From Lepas anatifera (Eukaryota; Arthropoda; Thecostraca; Lepadidae): a stretch of DNA of 64,000 nt. Both the position numbers and the translations under genes were made by a program. The stretch lies in contig JAOTON010000206.1 of assembly GCA_034440635.1 (NCBI GenBank), positions 159,806 to 223,805 of the forward strand, in the 5' to 3' direction. A model generated the notes under the pieces. The model had not been told where the DNA came from and did not search any database. It saw only the letters and a list, made by a program, of their open reading frames with translations. The first letter of the stretch is position 1. Each line of letters opens with the position of its first letter. Positions 25,874 through 36,466 of the stretch are shown here, piece by piece.

Positions 25874-28524
25874 TCACCTCCGCCCGGCCCAGGCGCAGCT
25901 ATGCAATTGTTTTGTGTTACGGATAAATTTAAGGACAGATGAGGCCACTTTTTTGGAGTTTGATTTGTTTAATGAAGAGCCATGCAGTATAATTTTCAGT
26001 TTTGATTGTTTATCCATGTTGCAAAGGTTAATATTGGTTATAGAGAGAATTTCTGAAACATTGTTACTCTTGCATGGTTGAATAATTGGCAATGTAGCAT
26101 AAAGTGTGGTGTGTCCTCTTTTGTTTCGCCGCAAGCACAGTGGGGAGAGTTGATCGCTTGAACTTCAAATTGCGGTGAATTTAATTTACTTGTGCCAAGT
26201 CTCAGTCTTGTCAATAGATAATTTTCTGTCTTTTGGCCCAAAGAGTAGTAAAGTGGGGGAGAGGGAGTCCCAAAAAGGTGTTTTATTTTGTTTTTGAATG
26301 TGGTTTTGGAGGTAATTTCACGAATATTTTGGGGCAGCTGATTCCACGTCTTGACAAAGGTAAGCAGAAATGATATTTTAAACGCCAGTGTTCTGTGTCG
26401 CGGCACTGTTATTTTTTCTGAATGTCTTAAGGTTATAAGTAAGTTACTTTCTCTTGTTTAGGAACAACGTTGCGTATGAATTGTGGTACGAATAGGTTAT
26501 TTAAAAGGTTAAGAAAAATACAATTTTTTATTTTCCTTCTTGTCTCAAGGGATTCCCACCCAAGGTCTTTTATCAATTTCTCAGTCGGTGTCCGGAGTAA
26601 GGTCCCTGTCACTAGTCTAGCAGCTCTATTCTGCAGTCGCTCAAGTCTAAGTTTGTCGTGTGCTGTGATATGCCCGTCATAAATTATGTCACAGTAGTCA
26701 AAGTGAGGTCTAACGTATGTCGTGTAAATTTGATTCAGAATTTTTCTGGGGAGAAACTGTGCTACAGAGTAGATAGGGCTCAAAGCTATGTTTACTTTTT
26801 TATTATTTGGTTGACGTGTTCTTTTAATTTCAAGTCATGAGAAAGAGTAATTCATAGATGTTTGTACAGGTTCACTGGTACTGGGACAGGTTCACCACCA
26901 AATGTTAGTTTTGGGACTTGTGTTCTATTTTTTAACGAGAAAGTCCGCTGGATTGTTTTGGTTGCGTTAAAGGTGATGAACCATTTTTGTCCATAACTAT
27001 ATATTTTGTCAAGGTCCGTCTGAAGTGTGTTCTGAATAGAAAGGAATGAGTCAGTGGTATGAGCCGCGTACAGAGATGTATCGTCAGCAAAACAAAGTAT
27101 GTCGTGGGTCGTTTGTTTTGTCAGAGAATTTAGATAAGAGGAGGGCAAGGAGGGGGCCAAGAACGGATCCTTGAGGACAGCCTGCATTTAGCGGAAGAGT
27201 AGATGAGTAAGAATTTTGCAAGCAAACACGTTGTCTTCTGTCAGTAAGGTAGGAGGCGAGCCAGTCTAAAACAGCAGTCAGTCCGAATTCACGTTTGCAT
27301 TTTTCTAAGAGTCCTCTATGCCAAATTTTATCGAAGTAGCGCGAAATGTCCAGAAACACTGCAGTGAAATATTGCCCCTTATCTAGTGATTCGTTTAATT
27401 TATGTGTCAAATAGAAAAATTGCATTTGTGTACCATGACCGGGCCTGTACCCGCTCTGTCGACCTCTTAGAAGGCTGTTGTCTGATAATTGTTTGTATAC
27501 TTTCCGGAAAACAACCTTTTCAAAGACTTTCGATAAGCAAGAAAGAAGACTGATAGTCCTATAGCAGGAAATGTCAGATGGGGATCCTTTATTTTTGAAA
27601 ATTGGTTTGACATTGGCGAGTTTCCATTCTGACGGGAAAATACCGAGCTGAAGAGATTTATTGAATAGTTTTGTTAATGGGTCTGTGATAAGAATTGCGG
27701 TTAGCTTTAAGAAGTTATTTGGAATTTCGTCAGGTCCTGTTGATTTGTGGGGTTGTAGCTTATTCCGTTCATGTAGCACATATGATTCAAAGACCACAAG
27801 GGCGTCTATTTCCGGGACAGGGGAGTCAGGGAGCTCAGCAATCACTATCACCGGCTCTACGATATCTAAAGTTGATTGTGCTGCAAGATAGGAGTTTAAC
27901 ATGTTTGCCTTCTGCTCGTTGTCGTTGACCATGTTTTCATTTACGTTCATTAAAGGAGGAATTGACTTAGTGATTATACGGCCAGTAAGTTCTCGCAAAG
28001 TAGAATGATATTTGTGTGGGCTGCTTTTATACTGAAGAAGTTGATTTGTTTTTTAGAGTAAATATTGGTTTTTAAATTGTCGTAAGTCGTTGGTGACCCT
28101 ATTCCACTGTAACCGCCACCTATGCCACGCAATATTCATTTCAGGATGGTTCCGGTCTTTATACTTGCTTTGAACCTTTTTGGCTTGTTTGAATAATCTA
28201 TCCTGTTTTCTCATCGCTGATTTCAGAGATTTTGTCACCCAATGGTTTATCTTTTTAGTTCATAGTGATAGTTCTTAAAGGAATAGTTGCTGCGGCCGCA
28301 TTTTTTAATGTTTTTGTGAGTTCACTGCAGTGTTAATTGCCTTTGTCAATTATGTCCTGCCAGTCTGTTGTGAGAATTTTGGTCAGTCGTTGCACATCTA
28401 GCTTACTGTAGTCCCATATGTTTTTGTGAACAAGTGAACAGACGCATTGCGATGGAGGTGAAAAGTGATTCAAAGCAATTGCACTCTTCGTTTTATTAAC
28501 TGGAATTAATTGCAGTGTTTTCAT
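25874..28524 (-). mobile_element. Degenerate non-LTR retrotransposon (LINE, CR1/Jockey-like) ORF2
   Basis: Read on the minus strand, the segment gives in order: pre-RT linker (WDYSKLDVQRLTKIL; 28053-28238 KQDRLFKQAKKVQSKYKDRN), reverse transcriptase (KSTGPDEIPNNFLK, LGIFPSEWKLANVKPIFKNK, AVFLDISRYFDKIWH, GCPQGSVLGPLL, catalytic FADD in ILCFADDTSLY), thumb (YVRPHFDYCDIIYDG, RLERLQNRAARLVTG), a WNQLP motif and a C-terminal CACG...EDTPHFMLHC block. Reading-frame breaks fall near 27.1-27.18 kb, 26.8-26.85 kb, 26.4 kb and 26.1 kb, so it is inactive. The endonuclease part is missing: it is 5'-truncated. It lies in intron 6 of the peripherin-like gene, in the same orientation. Confidence 0.88.
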
Positions 28525-29298
28525 ATATAATTAATGTCGTCTCGTTCTATCCTATTCTAGCATGTTCTATGTATCTACCAAATAAACATTAGGGTGGGTC
28601 ATACTCATGAGAAAAATACAATTTCCGTATTTTAACTCGGTACTACGATTTTAATATGTGAAATTCAATTCTAAGAAACTTTCTTCAAATACATTTTGGT
28701 CACAAATTACTTAAAAGGTCGCAAAAAGGAACAAATGTGTTTTTGAAGTTATGGGTAGAGAAATTTTAGGATAATGCCGACTCTCGCAGGCAGTGTGAGC
28801 TTTCTAGCGATTGCGAGCTGTCAAGTTCGGCCATGCAGACCACAAATCCAGGTTGCATGTGCCAGGGTCGTTTCTAGTGCACCTTTGGGGGAGGGGGATC
28901 CGGGACATATGATGAAAAACCACAACTTGTTTATAAAAATCGATCTAAATCTGCTAAAACTGGGTAATATGTGACTGCGTTCAGGGGCATGACCAGATTG
29001 CTTCCCCTTGATCCGTCCCTGGCACGTGCACTTGATAAAATCTGAACGCGAGAAGAAATGGATGAAAGGCGGCGAAATCACACAGTGTTCAGAACCTGAG
29101 CTTCGCAAAGCGTAGGTATATCTGCACATTTAGCAGACTTGATTAAACAAATCGCCATGATATAACTATTGTGTTTACTTTCCCGCTCATTCTAACTAGT
29201 CACGTCATCCATGCTTTCTTAGTTGCTTCATCAGTAGCACTGGTAGAGGCTTGTGAATTTATTGTGTATGCAAAACTCATCCTTATCTCCCCTACAGG

Positions 29299-29984
29299 AA
29301 CCGATCTTATTTGATAGCTCTCAGGACGAGAAAGGACCTGACCTCAGAATTGGTAAATTACCTGGGGAAAGGGGGAGACATGTTTGAGACTGAGCTCCCA
29401 ACCCTGAGATCTGCTCTTAAGAAAGCGTTGCAGATAAGATATGAGGAAGTTCTCTCCACTGGAAAGTATCCTAGAAGTGTTGATATGACTGAGATAATGG
29501 ACACACTAGCGAGAGATATTATCATACTGTGGTCTAAGTCTAACTTACAGTTCAAGCTCCCAGCAACAGTGAAATCTCGTGCAATTAAGAAGTGGCTAAT
29601 GGATTCTTGGGTCAAGGCCAGAGATATCGTCAGACACAGAATAAAAAACAAAGATCAGATCAGTCGATTTGATGATAAACCTGACACATTACTTGACATC
29701 ACAGTATGTCAGTGTGTGATTGAGCCATGTATTTGGAGCCTGCTCGTCTTCCTGTCCTGGATTGCACATCAACTCTTACTGTCCCAAGCGGAGAAGCTCC
29801 CAGTGTTGCAGCTGGAGGGATTTATAGACAGCGGACCAAGAAGGGTGAGAAGTTCGGGATGATGATGATGTCTGTGGACCGGGTGGAAACGGAGAGACTA
29901 AAGAAAGCTGAGAAGAGAAAGCAGGAAACGACGTTGAGAGAGGAGAGAACCATAAAGACGAAGTTGCAGGAGAAGAGCAACTGA
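29299..29984 (+). pseudogene. Exon fragment of an uncharacterised invertebrate repeat-associated protein (left palindrome arm)
   Basis: A splice-acceptor-like CTTATCTCCCCTACAG precedes GAACCGATC. The reading frame gives RNRSYLIALRTRK..., ELPTLRSALKKALQIRYEEV, DIIILWSKSN and LLDITVCQC to about 29712. After a frame change it continues TVPSGEAPSVAAGGIYRQRT and MMSVDRVETERLKKAEK to 29984. I recognise the order LPTLR - LW.K - LFDI.xCxC - VP..E...xxDQRT-like - VD.xET as an expanded, functionally unknown protein family seen in cnidarians, molluscs and deuterostome invertebrates. This is recognition from memory, not a search. The frame break makes this copy a pseudogene. Confidence 0.5.
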
Positions 29985-30655
29985 TTTTGCAAGATGAGGA
30001 GATTTTGTTCTCCCAGTGCAGTGAATATCATTTTGGATAACCCACTCAGTCCCCGACTACAGATCAGACAACAACAATAATATAACAGACATACTCAAGG
30101 ATACTGAGCCATGCGACACATTTGCTTCATCTCCCAGCACTAGCACTGATAAGAGGAACTATAGCCAATCAAACACGCTGCAGCGGCCAGTTTAAGGTTC
30201 CAGAACTCTGCTGCTCAGACAACAGTAACATGCTCTGCCTTCCTAAGAGATCTGATAGAAGCTGGGCACGTTTCAAAGCATAAGTCGTATATTGCTCTCG
30301 ATAAAATGAAAGTTCGCTTTCTTTCTTTCTTTTTATCGAGAGCAAGATACGACTTATTCTTTGAAACGTGCCCAGTTTTCATCAGATCTCTCAGAAAGGC
30401 AGAGCATGTTACTGCTGACTGAGTAGCAGAGTTCTGGAACCTTAAACTGGCCGATGCAGCGTGTTTGATTGGCTATAGTTCCTCTAACCAGTGCTAGTGC
30501 TGGGAGATGAAGCAAATGTGTCGCATGGCTCAGTATCCTTGAGTATGTCTGTTATATTCTTGTTGTTGTCTGATCTGGAGTCGGGGAATAGTGGGCTCAT
30601 CCAAAAATGACATTCACAGCACTTGGGGAAACAAACATCTCTTCATCTTGCCAAA

Positions 30656-30961
30656 TCAGTTGCTCTTCCTCTTCTTGATAGCACGATATTTCACTGTTAC
30701 TGGGGCCATGAACTGTGAGTTAGACTTAGACCAGAGTATGATAATATTTCTCACTAGTGTGTCCATTATCACAGTCATATCAACACTTCTAGGATCCTTT
30801 CCAGTGGAGAGAACTTCCTCAAATCTTATCTGCAACGCTTTCTTAAGAGCAGATCTCAGGGTTGGGAGCTCAGTCTCCAACATGTCTCTCCCTTTCCCCA
30901 GGTAATTTACCAATTCTGAGGTCAGGCCCTTTCTCGTCTTGAGAGCTATCAAATAAGATCG
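30656..30961 (-). pseudogene. Inverted second copy of the ELPTLR-family exon (right palindrome arm)
   Basis: The minus strand repeats the left-arm coding segment with substitutions: LTSELVNYLGKGRDMLETEL, ELPTLRSALKKALQIRFEEV, SVDMTVIMDTLVRNIIILW. It then stops where about 400 bp are deleted relative to the left arm. The acceptor-like sequence is also conserved in inverted form (30956-30980). The amino-acid differences show that the two arms have been diverging, so the palindrome is not a fresh assembly artefact. Confidence 0.5.
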
Positions 30962-31635
30962 GTTCCTGTAGGGGAGATAAGGATGAGTTTTGCATACAAA
31001 ATAAATTCACAAGCCTCTACCGGTGGAATGAGCGGGAAAGTAAACACAATAGTTATATCATGGCGATTTGCTTAATCAAGTCTGCTAAATTTGAAGATAT
31101 ACCTACGCTTTGCAAAGCTCAGGTTCTAAACACTGTGTGATTTCGCCGCCTTTTATCCATTTCTTCTCGCGTTCAGATTTTATCAAGTGCACGTGCCAGG
31201 GACGGATCCAGGGGAAGCAATCTGGTCATTCCCCTGAACGCAGTCACATATTACCCAGTTTTAGCAGATTTATACCGATTTTTATAAACAAGTTGTGTTT
31301 TCTCATTATATGTCCCGGATCCCCCTCCCCAAAGGTGCACCAGAAACGACCCTGGCACGTGCAACCTGAATTTTTGGTCTGCATGGCTGAACGTGATAGT
31401 TCGCAATCGCTGAAAGCTCACACTGCCTGCGAGAGTCGGCATTATCCTAAAACTTCTCTACTCATAACTTCAAAAACACATAGGTTCGTTTTTGCGACTA
31501 TTTAAGTAATTTGTGACCAAAATGTATTTGAAGAAAGTTTCTTAGAATTGAATTACGCATAAGAAAATCGTAGTACCGAGTTAAAATACGGACATTATAT
31601 TTTTCTCATGAGTATGATCCACCCTAATATACATG

Positions 31636-31680
<45 letters not shown>

Positions 31681-31769
31681 ATATTTGGAATATTTTGGGA
31701 GGATATTTTCATTTTTACATGTTTTGTTGAAGACCAAGGAATATTTAGTGTTGATTAGCTTTTGTCCGT

Positions 31770-32935
31770 GATCAAATCCACCTTAAAAGCCTAGTAAAGG
31801 CATTCAAAGATCATTCCGCACTTAACTTTACAACTGAGATCAGCAACGAGAACCGGATTCACTTCCTGGATGTAGACATCGGCTGTCCCAATGGAGTCCT
31901 AAAAACCAATGTCTTCAGAAATCCAACGGACAGTGGGCACTGCATGAACGCGGCAAGTGTTCGTCCGGATCGCAATAAACTAGGTATGATCCGGTCATTC
32001 ATACGAAGGGCCATCCACCACTGTTCTGACTGGAACAGCATACACACCGAGCTACAACGCACGAAACAAGTACTTATCAACAACGGGCATTCGAACCGTG
32101 TCATTGATGACGAAATCCGAAAGCAATTAAGCAGACACAAAGACAACAATTCTCCGAAAAACAACAATCCTCCGAAACCGACTAAGTCAACACTCAAGCT
32201 GTTCTACAAGAACCAAATGACGTCATCATACCGAGAAGATGAACGCGTTGTTAAGCAAATAGTGCACAACAACGTCGCCTGCACTGATAAGGACAACAAC
32301 CTGAACCTCCTCGTGTACTACAAAAGTCGAAAAACACGGGAGTTAGTCATGCGCAACAACCCGACCACCATCACAACAGACACCAAGCAGACCAACGTAG
32401 TCTATCAATATTTCTGTCCTGAAGAAGACTGCAAGCTTCTTAAGATAAGCTACGTTGGAATGACGACCACCACTCTTTCCCGGAGAATGTATGTACCATC
32501 TGAATGACGGAGCACCACATCTACACATGCGACAAGAACACAACCTCCGACTACTCCGAAACGACCTGGAGACCAAACACTAGAATATTGCTACGAAACA
32601 ACGACCCGAAGCGACTAGAGATTTCCGAAGCGCTGCTCAACCAAAAAAATAAGCCCGGAAATCATTAAAAAATCAACTCAAATCCTACACAAGATTAGAA
32701 CTATTCAACAACTAAGATCTAAGCAGCCAGCCTATATGAAGGATGCGAACACAAACCAACATGCGACCTCCTGATTGACGTCAAAAATTCAAAGAATGAT
32801 TTTTTAAACCTAACCTTCCCAACTGGAATCGAAAATTGTCATTATGTTATATGTATTCTGTGTGTGTATAATATTGTACCTTGTGTAATATTCTGAAGAT
32901 GGTGAGTGTACACCGAAACGTAAAAATGCATTAAA
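31770..32935 (+). mobile_element. Penelope-like element, 3' part (RT C-terminus and GIY-YIG)
   Basis: Reading + strand: FKDHSALNFTTEISNENRIH, FLDVDIGCPNGVLKTNVFRN (Penelope RT motif FLDV...TxVxRxPT), SFIRRAIHHCSDW, then YQYFCPEEDC and ISYVGMTTTTLSRRM, the GIY-YIG endonuclease start. A frame break at about 32505 is followed in another frame by HLNDGAPHLH and LRNDLETNT. The RT core with the catalytic aspartates is missing (5' truncated). The 3' end near 32893-32919 has a CTGAAGA...CACCGAAAC motif (see findings). AT-dinucleotide runs flank it at 31635-31675 and 33080-33158. Confidence 0.8.
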
Positions 32936-33079
32936 TGGATACCTTTGCTAACCAAATATTTAAACCAACTCAAGAACAGCGAAAAACATGGAGAGAATTG
33001 GAGCGAGAAACGAAAAAGCTAATCAACACTGGAAGCAAAAAGCAAAAACTAATCAATCCTTGGTCTTCAACAAAACATG

Positions 33080-33145
<66 letters not shown>

Positions 33146-33158
33146 ATATATATATATT
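33080..33158 (+). repeat. (AT)n microsatellite
   Basis: AT dinucleotide run with one TGTG interruption, downstream of the Penelope-like element. A shorter AT run lies at 31635-31675 on its other side. Confidence 0.95.
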
Positions 33159-33388
33159 AAAAAGATAAGACTACCTAAAGAAAGATAGATGGACATAAGA
33201 TATGTATCTGATTACACATACATATAGCTATGTTATCTATCTATCAATTGAATCTGTGCATGGATAGATAAAAATTTATCCATCTATTGAGCCATCAATT
33301 TTCCATCTATCAGTGTTGTTTTAGTTCCTTTTTATTCCGATCAGAAGAAATCTCAACGAATCGTGTGTGCCTCTGTCTCAGCCCTTAC

Positions 33389-33532
33389 CGGCGGTTCGAT
33401 CTCGGGAGCGGGGCCCTTGGAACAAGGCATCTTTTTCAAGATGTAACCAGGAGCCATCATTTTGGGGTTTCCCCAGTTGTAGGCCAGATCCATGGAAGTC
33501 TGGAGCCATCGCGCCATCATTAGCATGATGAG
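33389..33532 (-). CDS. Prph2-like: Peripherin-2-like tetraspanin, exon 6 (TM4 end, cytoplasmic tail)
   Basis: A 48-codon exon in phase 0 at both ends. The acceptor is TGTTTCAG|CTC and the donor is CCGCCG|GTAAGG. It completes TM4 (LIMLMMARWLQTSM) and starts the cytoplasmic tail (DLAYNWGNPK...GYILKKMPCSKG). The LR/WLQTS(L/M) after TM4 and the G(W/Y)(L/I)L(E/K)K motif about 20 residues later correspond to vertebrate peripherin-2/ROM1 (RYLxTxLES...EGWLLEKS). No stop occurs before the donor, so at least one further exon is needed. Confidence 0.85.
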
Positions 33533-34100
33533 CTGAAACAGGAACCAAGTTTGGAAAATCGTAAGTTGTCAGAATAACATTTCTGGAAACATGTGTGGAG
33601 TCGTGGCACTAGTACTATGTACATTTTTGGAATTAATAAATAAAACATAACTTTAAATTGTGACTGCTGAATGTTTGCAGAGACATATATGATGCAAATT
33701 GAATATTTACTGTTTAAAACCTGAAAACACTCCACCTGATAGACTTAAAAAGTGGATGGGATTATTTTACCTAACGTAGGGTATACTCCCAGGAGTATAA
33801 AATAGTTGGTGAGACAAGGAAGCTCGCGTGACGCACTGTTGTTCCACCATCTACCAGCTACTCAAATTGTCCTGCGAAACATCTATATTGTCGCAATTAT
33901 GCTAAATGTGCTAAACGCAGGACCTTACTTAAGGACAATAACTAAATAGACAACGGTTGTTTTTTGACACAATATTCCTGAGTTTTCGACGCAAGGATCC
34001 AAAGAAGTTGGAATCAGTTGGTAAAATTGTGACGGTGGTATTTGTGTTTGAAGCGCAGTCCCTTTATTATTCCCCGGATCTGAACACTTGCGTTACTCAC

Positions 34101-34858
34101 CTGGAAAATCCAGATGGTGAGCAGCGTTGTCATGCCCATGCCAATGACCCAGAACACGGTGCGTGAGAGGGCTTCTACCGCAGCCAACCTTGTGGAAGAT
34201 GATCTCCTGCAGCGCCTGGCGACTTTTCTTCGATGGCACGAAGTCAGCGTCCAACCACTTGACCGACCTGTCCAGGTCGGCGCTGGGTGCCAGTTCGCTG
34301 AGCTTCGACTCAAAAGGCGAGTCTGCACCAGAGGCGCCGATCGGTCCCTGTCCGGTTAGCTTCATTTTCGACAGGCCTTCGAGTTTCTTCGATAGAAGGC
34401 TCGTCTTTGCGGGTTTCTTTTTCTTAGGTCGGCGTTTACGCTGCGGTGCCGATCTGATGCTCTTTTTGTCCATTGCCCGGATATTGGCCACAGCTCGCCG
34501 TCTACGTTTTAAATATGGAAACGACCACTTCTCTCCATGTCTTGAACGATGGAGAAACGAAGTATTCTGCCTCTTATTATCATCGTCCCTCCAAGGATTC
34601 CGTCGCCTGTCTTCTATAGTTTGTGTCCGGGTCAGATTCAACTTCCCACCCTCGACGTCTGCGCGCTTGTGATCCCTGTGCAGAAGTAATTGGTCCTCAC
34701 CAGTCAGGTCAGGCACGCTTCGCTTCCGCCGACCTTTCTTAGGCCTGAAGTGTGGGATGAACTCCCAGATGGTGTCGCACACCATCAAAATGCTCGCGTT
34801 GCAGCAGCTCCATGGCGCCCAAGGAAAAACCAGCTCGCCCTCTGGTGTTCGGTAGGAA
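34101..34858 (-). CDS. Prph2-like: Peripherin-2-like tetraspanin, exon 5 (expanded large loop, TM4 start; frame break)
   Basis: The acceptor is ATCATTCTTCTAACAG|T, in phase with exon 4. The exon begins SYRTPEGELVFPWAPWSCCN; the SCCN motif and a cysteine eight residues later match peripherin-2 Cys213, Cys214 and Cys222 in spacing. A very basic stretch follows, then a helix QALQEIIFHKVGC ending in the last loop cysteine (about 34180-34182), then TM4 start VFWVIGMGMTTLLTIWIFQ before the donor CAG|GTGAGT at 34101. The distance from the Cys222-like to the Cys250-like residue is 199 residues, against 28 in the vertebrate protein. The insert contains RRKR|SV, RRRR|AV and RKRRPKKKK and two N-glycosylation sequons. 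The cysteine helix and TM4 are in different frames: a net one-base extra (or two missing) falls within about 34166-34182. Either a sequence error or a real frameshift is possible. Confidence 0.85.
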
Positions 34859-35103
34859 CTGTTAGAAGAATGATAACTCTGAGTTAGGAACAAACTGCAC
34901 CAGCGTATAAGGAAAGCTGGTTCATCGCCGGTTCAGATGCCTGTGTTTGCCTCTTAACGAAAACAACTTCCTCAATACACAGAGTTTACATGGGCAGCTG
35001 GACAAAAAGCGAAGCAGTTTTTGCACACGTTTCATCCCACAACGCCTACCTAACACCAAAGTACCGAGCACATGTGTGCATAATCGCACTTCACAGTGTC
35101 ATG

Positions 35104-35138
35104 CGTCATCATCATCATCATCATCATCCTCATCATCG

Positions 35139-35193
<55 letters not shown>
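35104..35193 (+). repeat. (CAT)n microsatellite
   Basis: About 29 CAT triplets with two variant triplets, within intron 4 of the peripherin-like gene. The Ser or His runs it encodes are not a gene. Confidence 0.95.
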
Positions 35194-35992
35194 AACTAGG
35201 ATATTGCGTTCATGACCAAAAATGACCTTACAATGCGGGGATCAAAGTACTTTTGGAAACGTGTTTATTCGTAGGTTCTTCCTCGATTGTTTACTCAAGG
35301 CATTGTTTTTAGCGGAAACACAAAATTCAGCCGGCGAGCTCATAGAAAAATGACCAAATTTTGCTTGCATTGTATAAGGCCCTGCTGCAGAGTCGCTTGG
35401 CGACCCCGGAACGGCCTCCGAATGATAATTATACCCGTAAGACACTCGTTCTTTTTGCACCAAATAGCCCTACGTTTGTCCGAAGAAGACTTAAATTCCT
35501 AAATTTAGGTCTTAAATATTATTTTTGGTGAGAAACATAAGCAAAACTAACCCCTGAGTCGGATCCGTCTTAATAATGTAGACGACATCGACTCCGGGAA
35601 AAATGTATGCAAGAAAGCCCTCTGAGTTCAAAATATTCCTGGTATTTTAGTTCAAAGAAGTTGACCCAGGCCTTTTCATTGCTCTTAATGGCCCTTTTTA
35701 GCACTGAACTCAGCTTTAAAACATTGATTATTTATATATTTTCGCCCGGGGTGGATTCGGTGGTTTTGATCGACTCCGCAGCCTCGGTTCTAGGCTGCGT
35801 CATAATCACATTATTGCTGCCTTCCGAAATATGCATTTCTGGTCTGGACCACTACTCTGAAAAATATTACTGACAATTAAAACACCTCAAATTCTGTTTT
35901 CCAAATACTGATACCACTTTTAAGTCAATTTTGGTCATGATGACACATTTCTCTGTACCTATCTACAGTAGCCTCCACCTTGCCACCGTCAC

Positions 35993-36132
35993 CTTTTGGC
36001 GAACTCCTTGGGTGGCTTGATGTCGTCGAGGTTGACCCAGCTGATGCGGGTCCAGTCGTCGAAGCCGCGTGCCCCGCAACACTTGTGGTCCACCTGAAGC
36101 CGGTCCAGCTGCGCCTTCGTACCTACGTCCAG
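35993..36132 (-). CDS. Prph2-like: Peripherin-2-like tetraspanin, exon 4 (CCG motif)
   Basis: This 140-bp exon encodes the diagnostic tetraspanin CCG motif in peripherin context: QLDRLQVDHKCCGARGFDDW followed by TRISWVNLDDIKPPKEFAK. Vertebrate peripherin-2 has the same order, with a CCG followed by G-F-x-D-W and an IxW tryptophan. The acceptor is TGTGTGTGGCAG|CTG in phase 0. The donor is GCCAAAAG|GTGACG in phase 2, and an in-frame TGA directly follows, so splicing must occur there. The peripherin-2 cysteine used for intermolecular disulfides (Cys150, 15 residues before the CCG) has no equivalent; the aligned position is valine. Oligomerisation through that bond is therefore not expected. Confidence 0.9.
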
Positions 36133-36466
36133 CTGCCACACACAGGGGCGTGTGGCTCATTCGTGGTCTTTGGTGTCCTACCAATTCCCAAATTGCAGTG
36201 GGTACTGGGTATGCTTCGTCCCTTGTCCCTACGCCGGCGGGCAGGGGAGAATAAGCAGCGAACAGTTGGGATTTGAAATCACATTCCTAGCTTGTGAGAG
36301 CAGCATCCTTCCGATTCGCTACAGCGATCCCTTTCCGTAATATTCGTATGGGCGTATGTCTTGAATGTAGCCGGGTATGATTGAACCGGATAAAATATGG
36401 AAGTTAGGGTTCTATGATATGATAATGATTGAAGTGTTAATTGGACAAAAAACTGGTTCAACGGAC

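Larger units (their letters stand above)
28590..31626. mobile_element. 3.04-kb palindromic hAT-like element with long inverted arms
   Basis: The left arm (about 28590-30307) and right arm (about 30331-31626) are inverted copies of each other around a short centre of roughly 24 bases (pyrimidine-rich, CTTTCTTTCTTT). The ends are TAGGGTGGGTCATACTC and its complement. Flanks are ATAAACAT on the left and ATATACAT on the right, a 7/8 match as expected for the 8-bp target duplication of hAT-type elements. The right arm lacks about 45 bp and about 400 bp present in the left. Both arms carry a protein-coding fragment (see 29299-29984 and 30656-30961). It sits in intron 6 of the peripherin-like gene. 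Confidence 0.75.
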
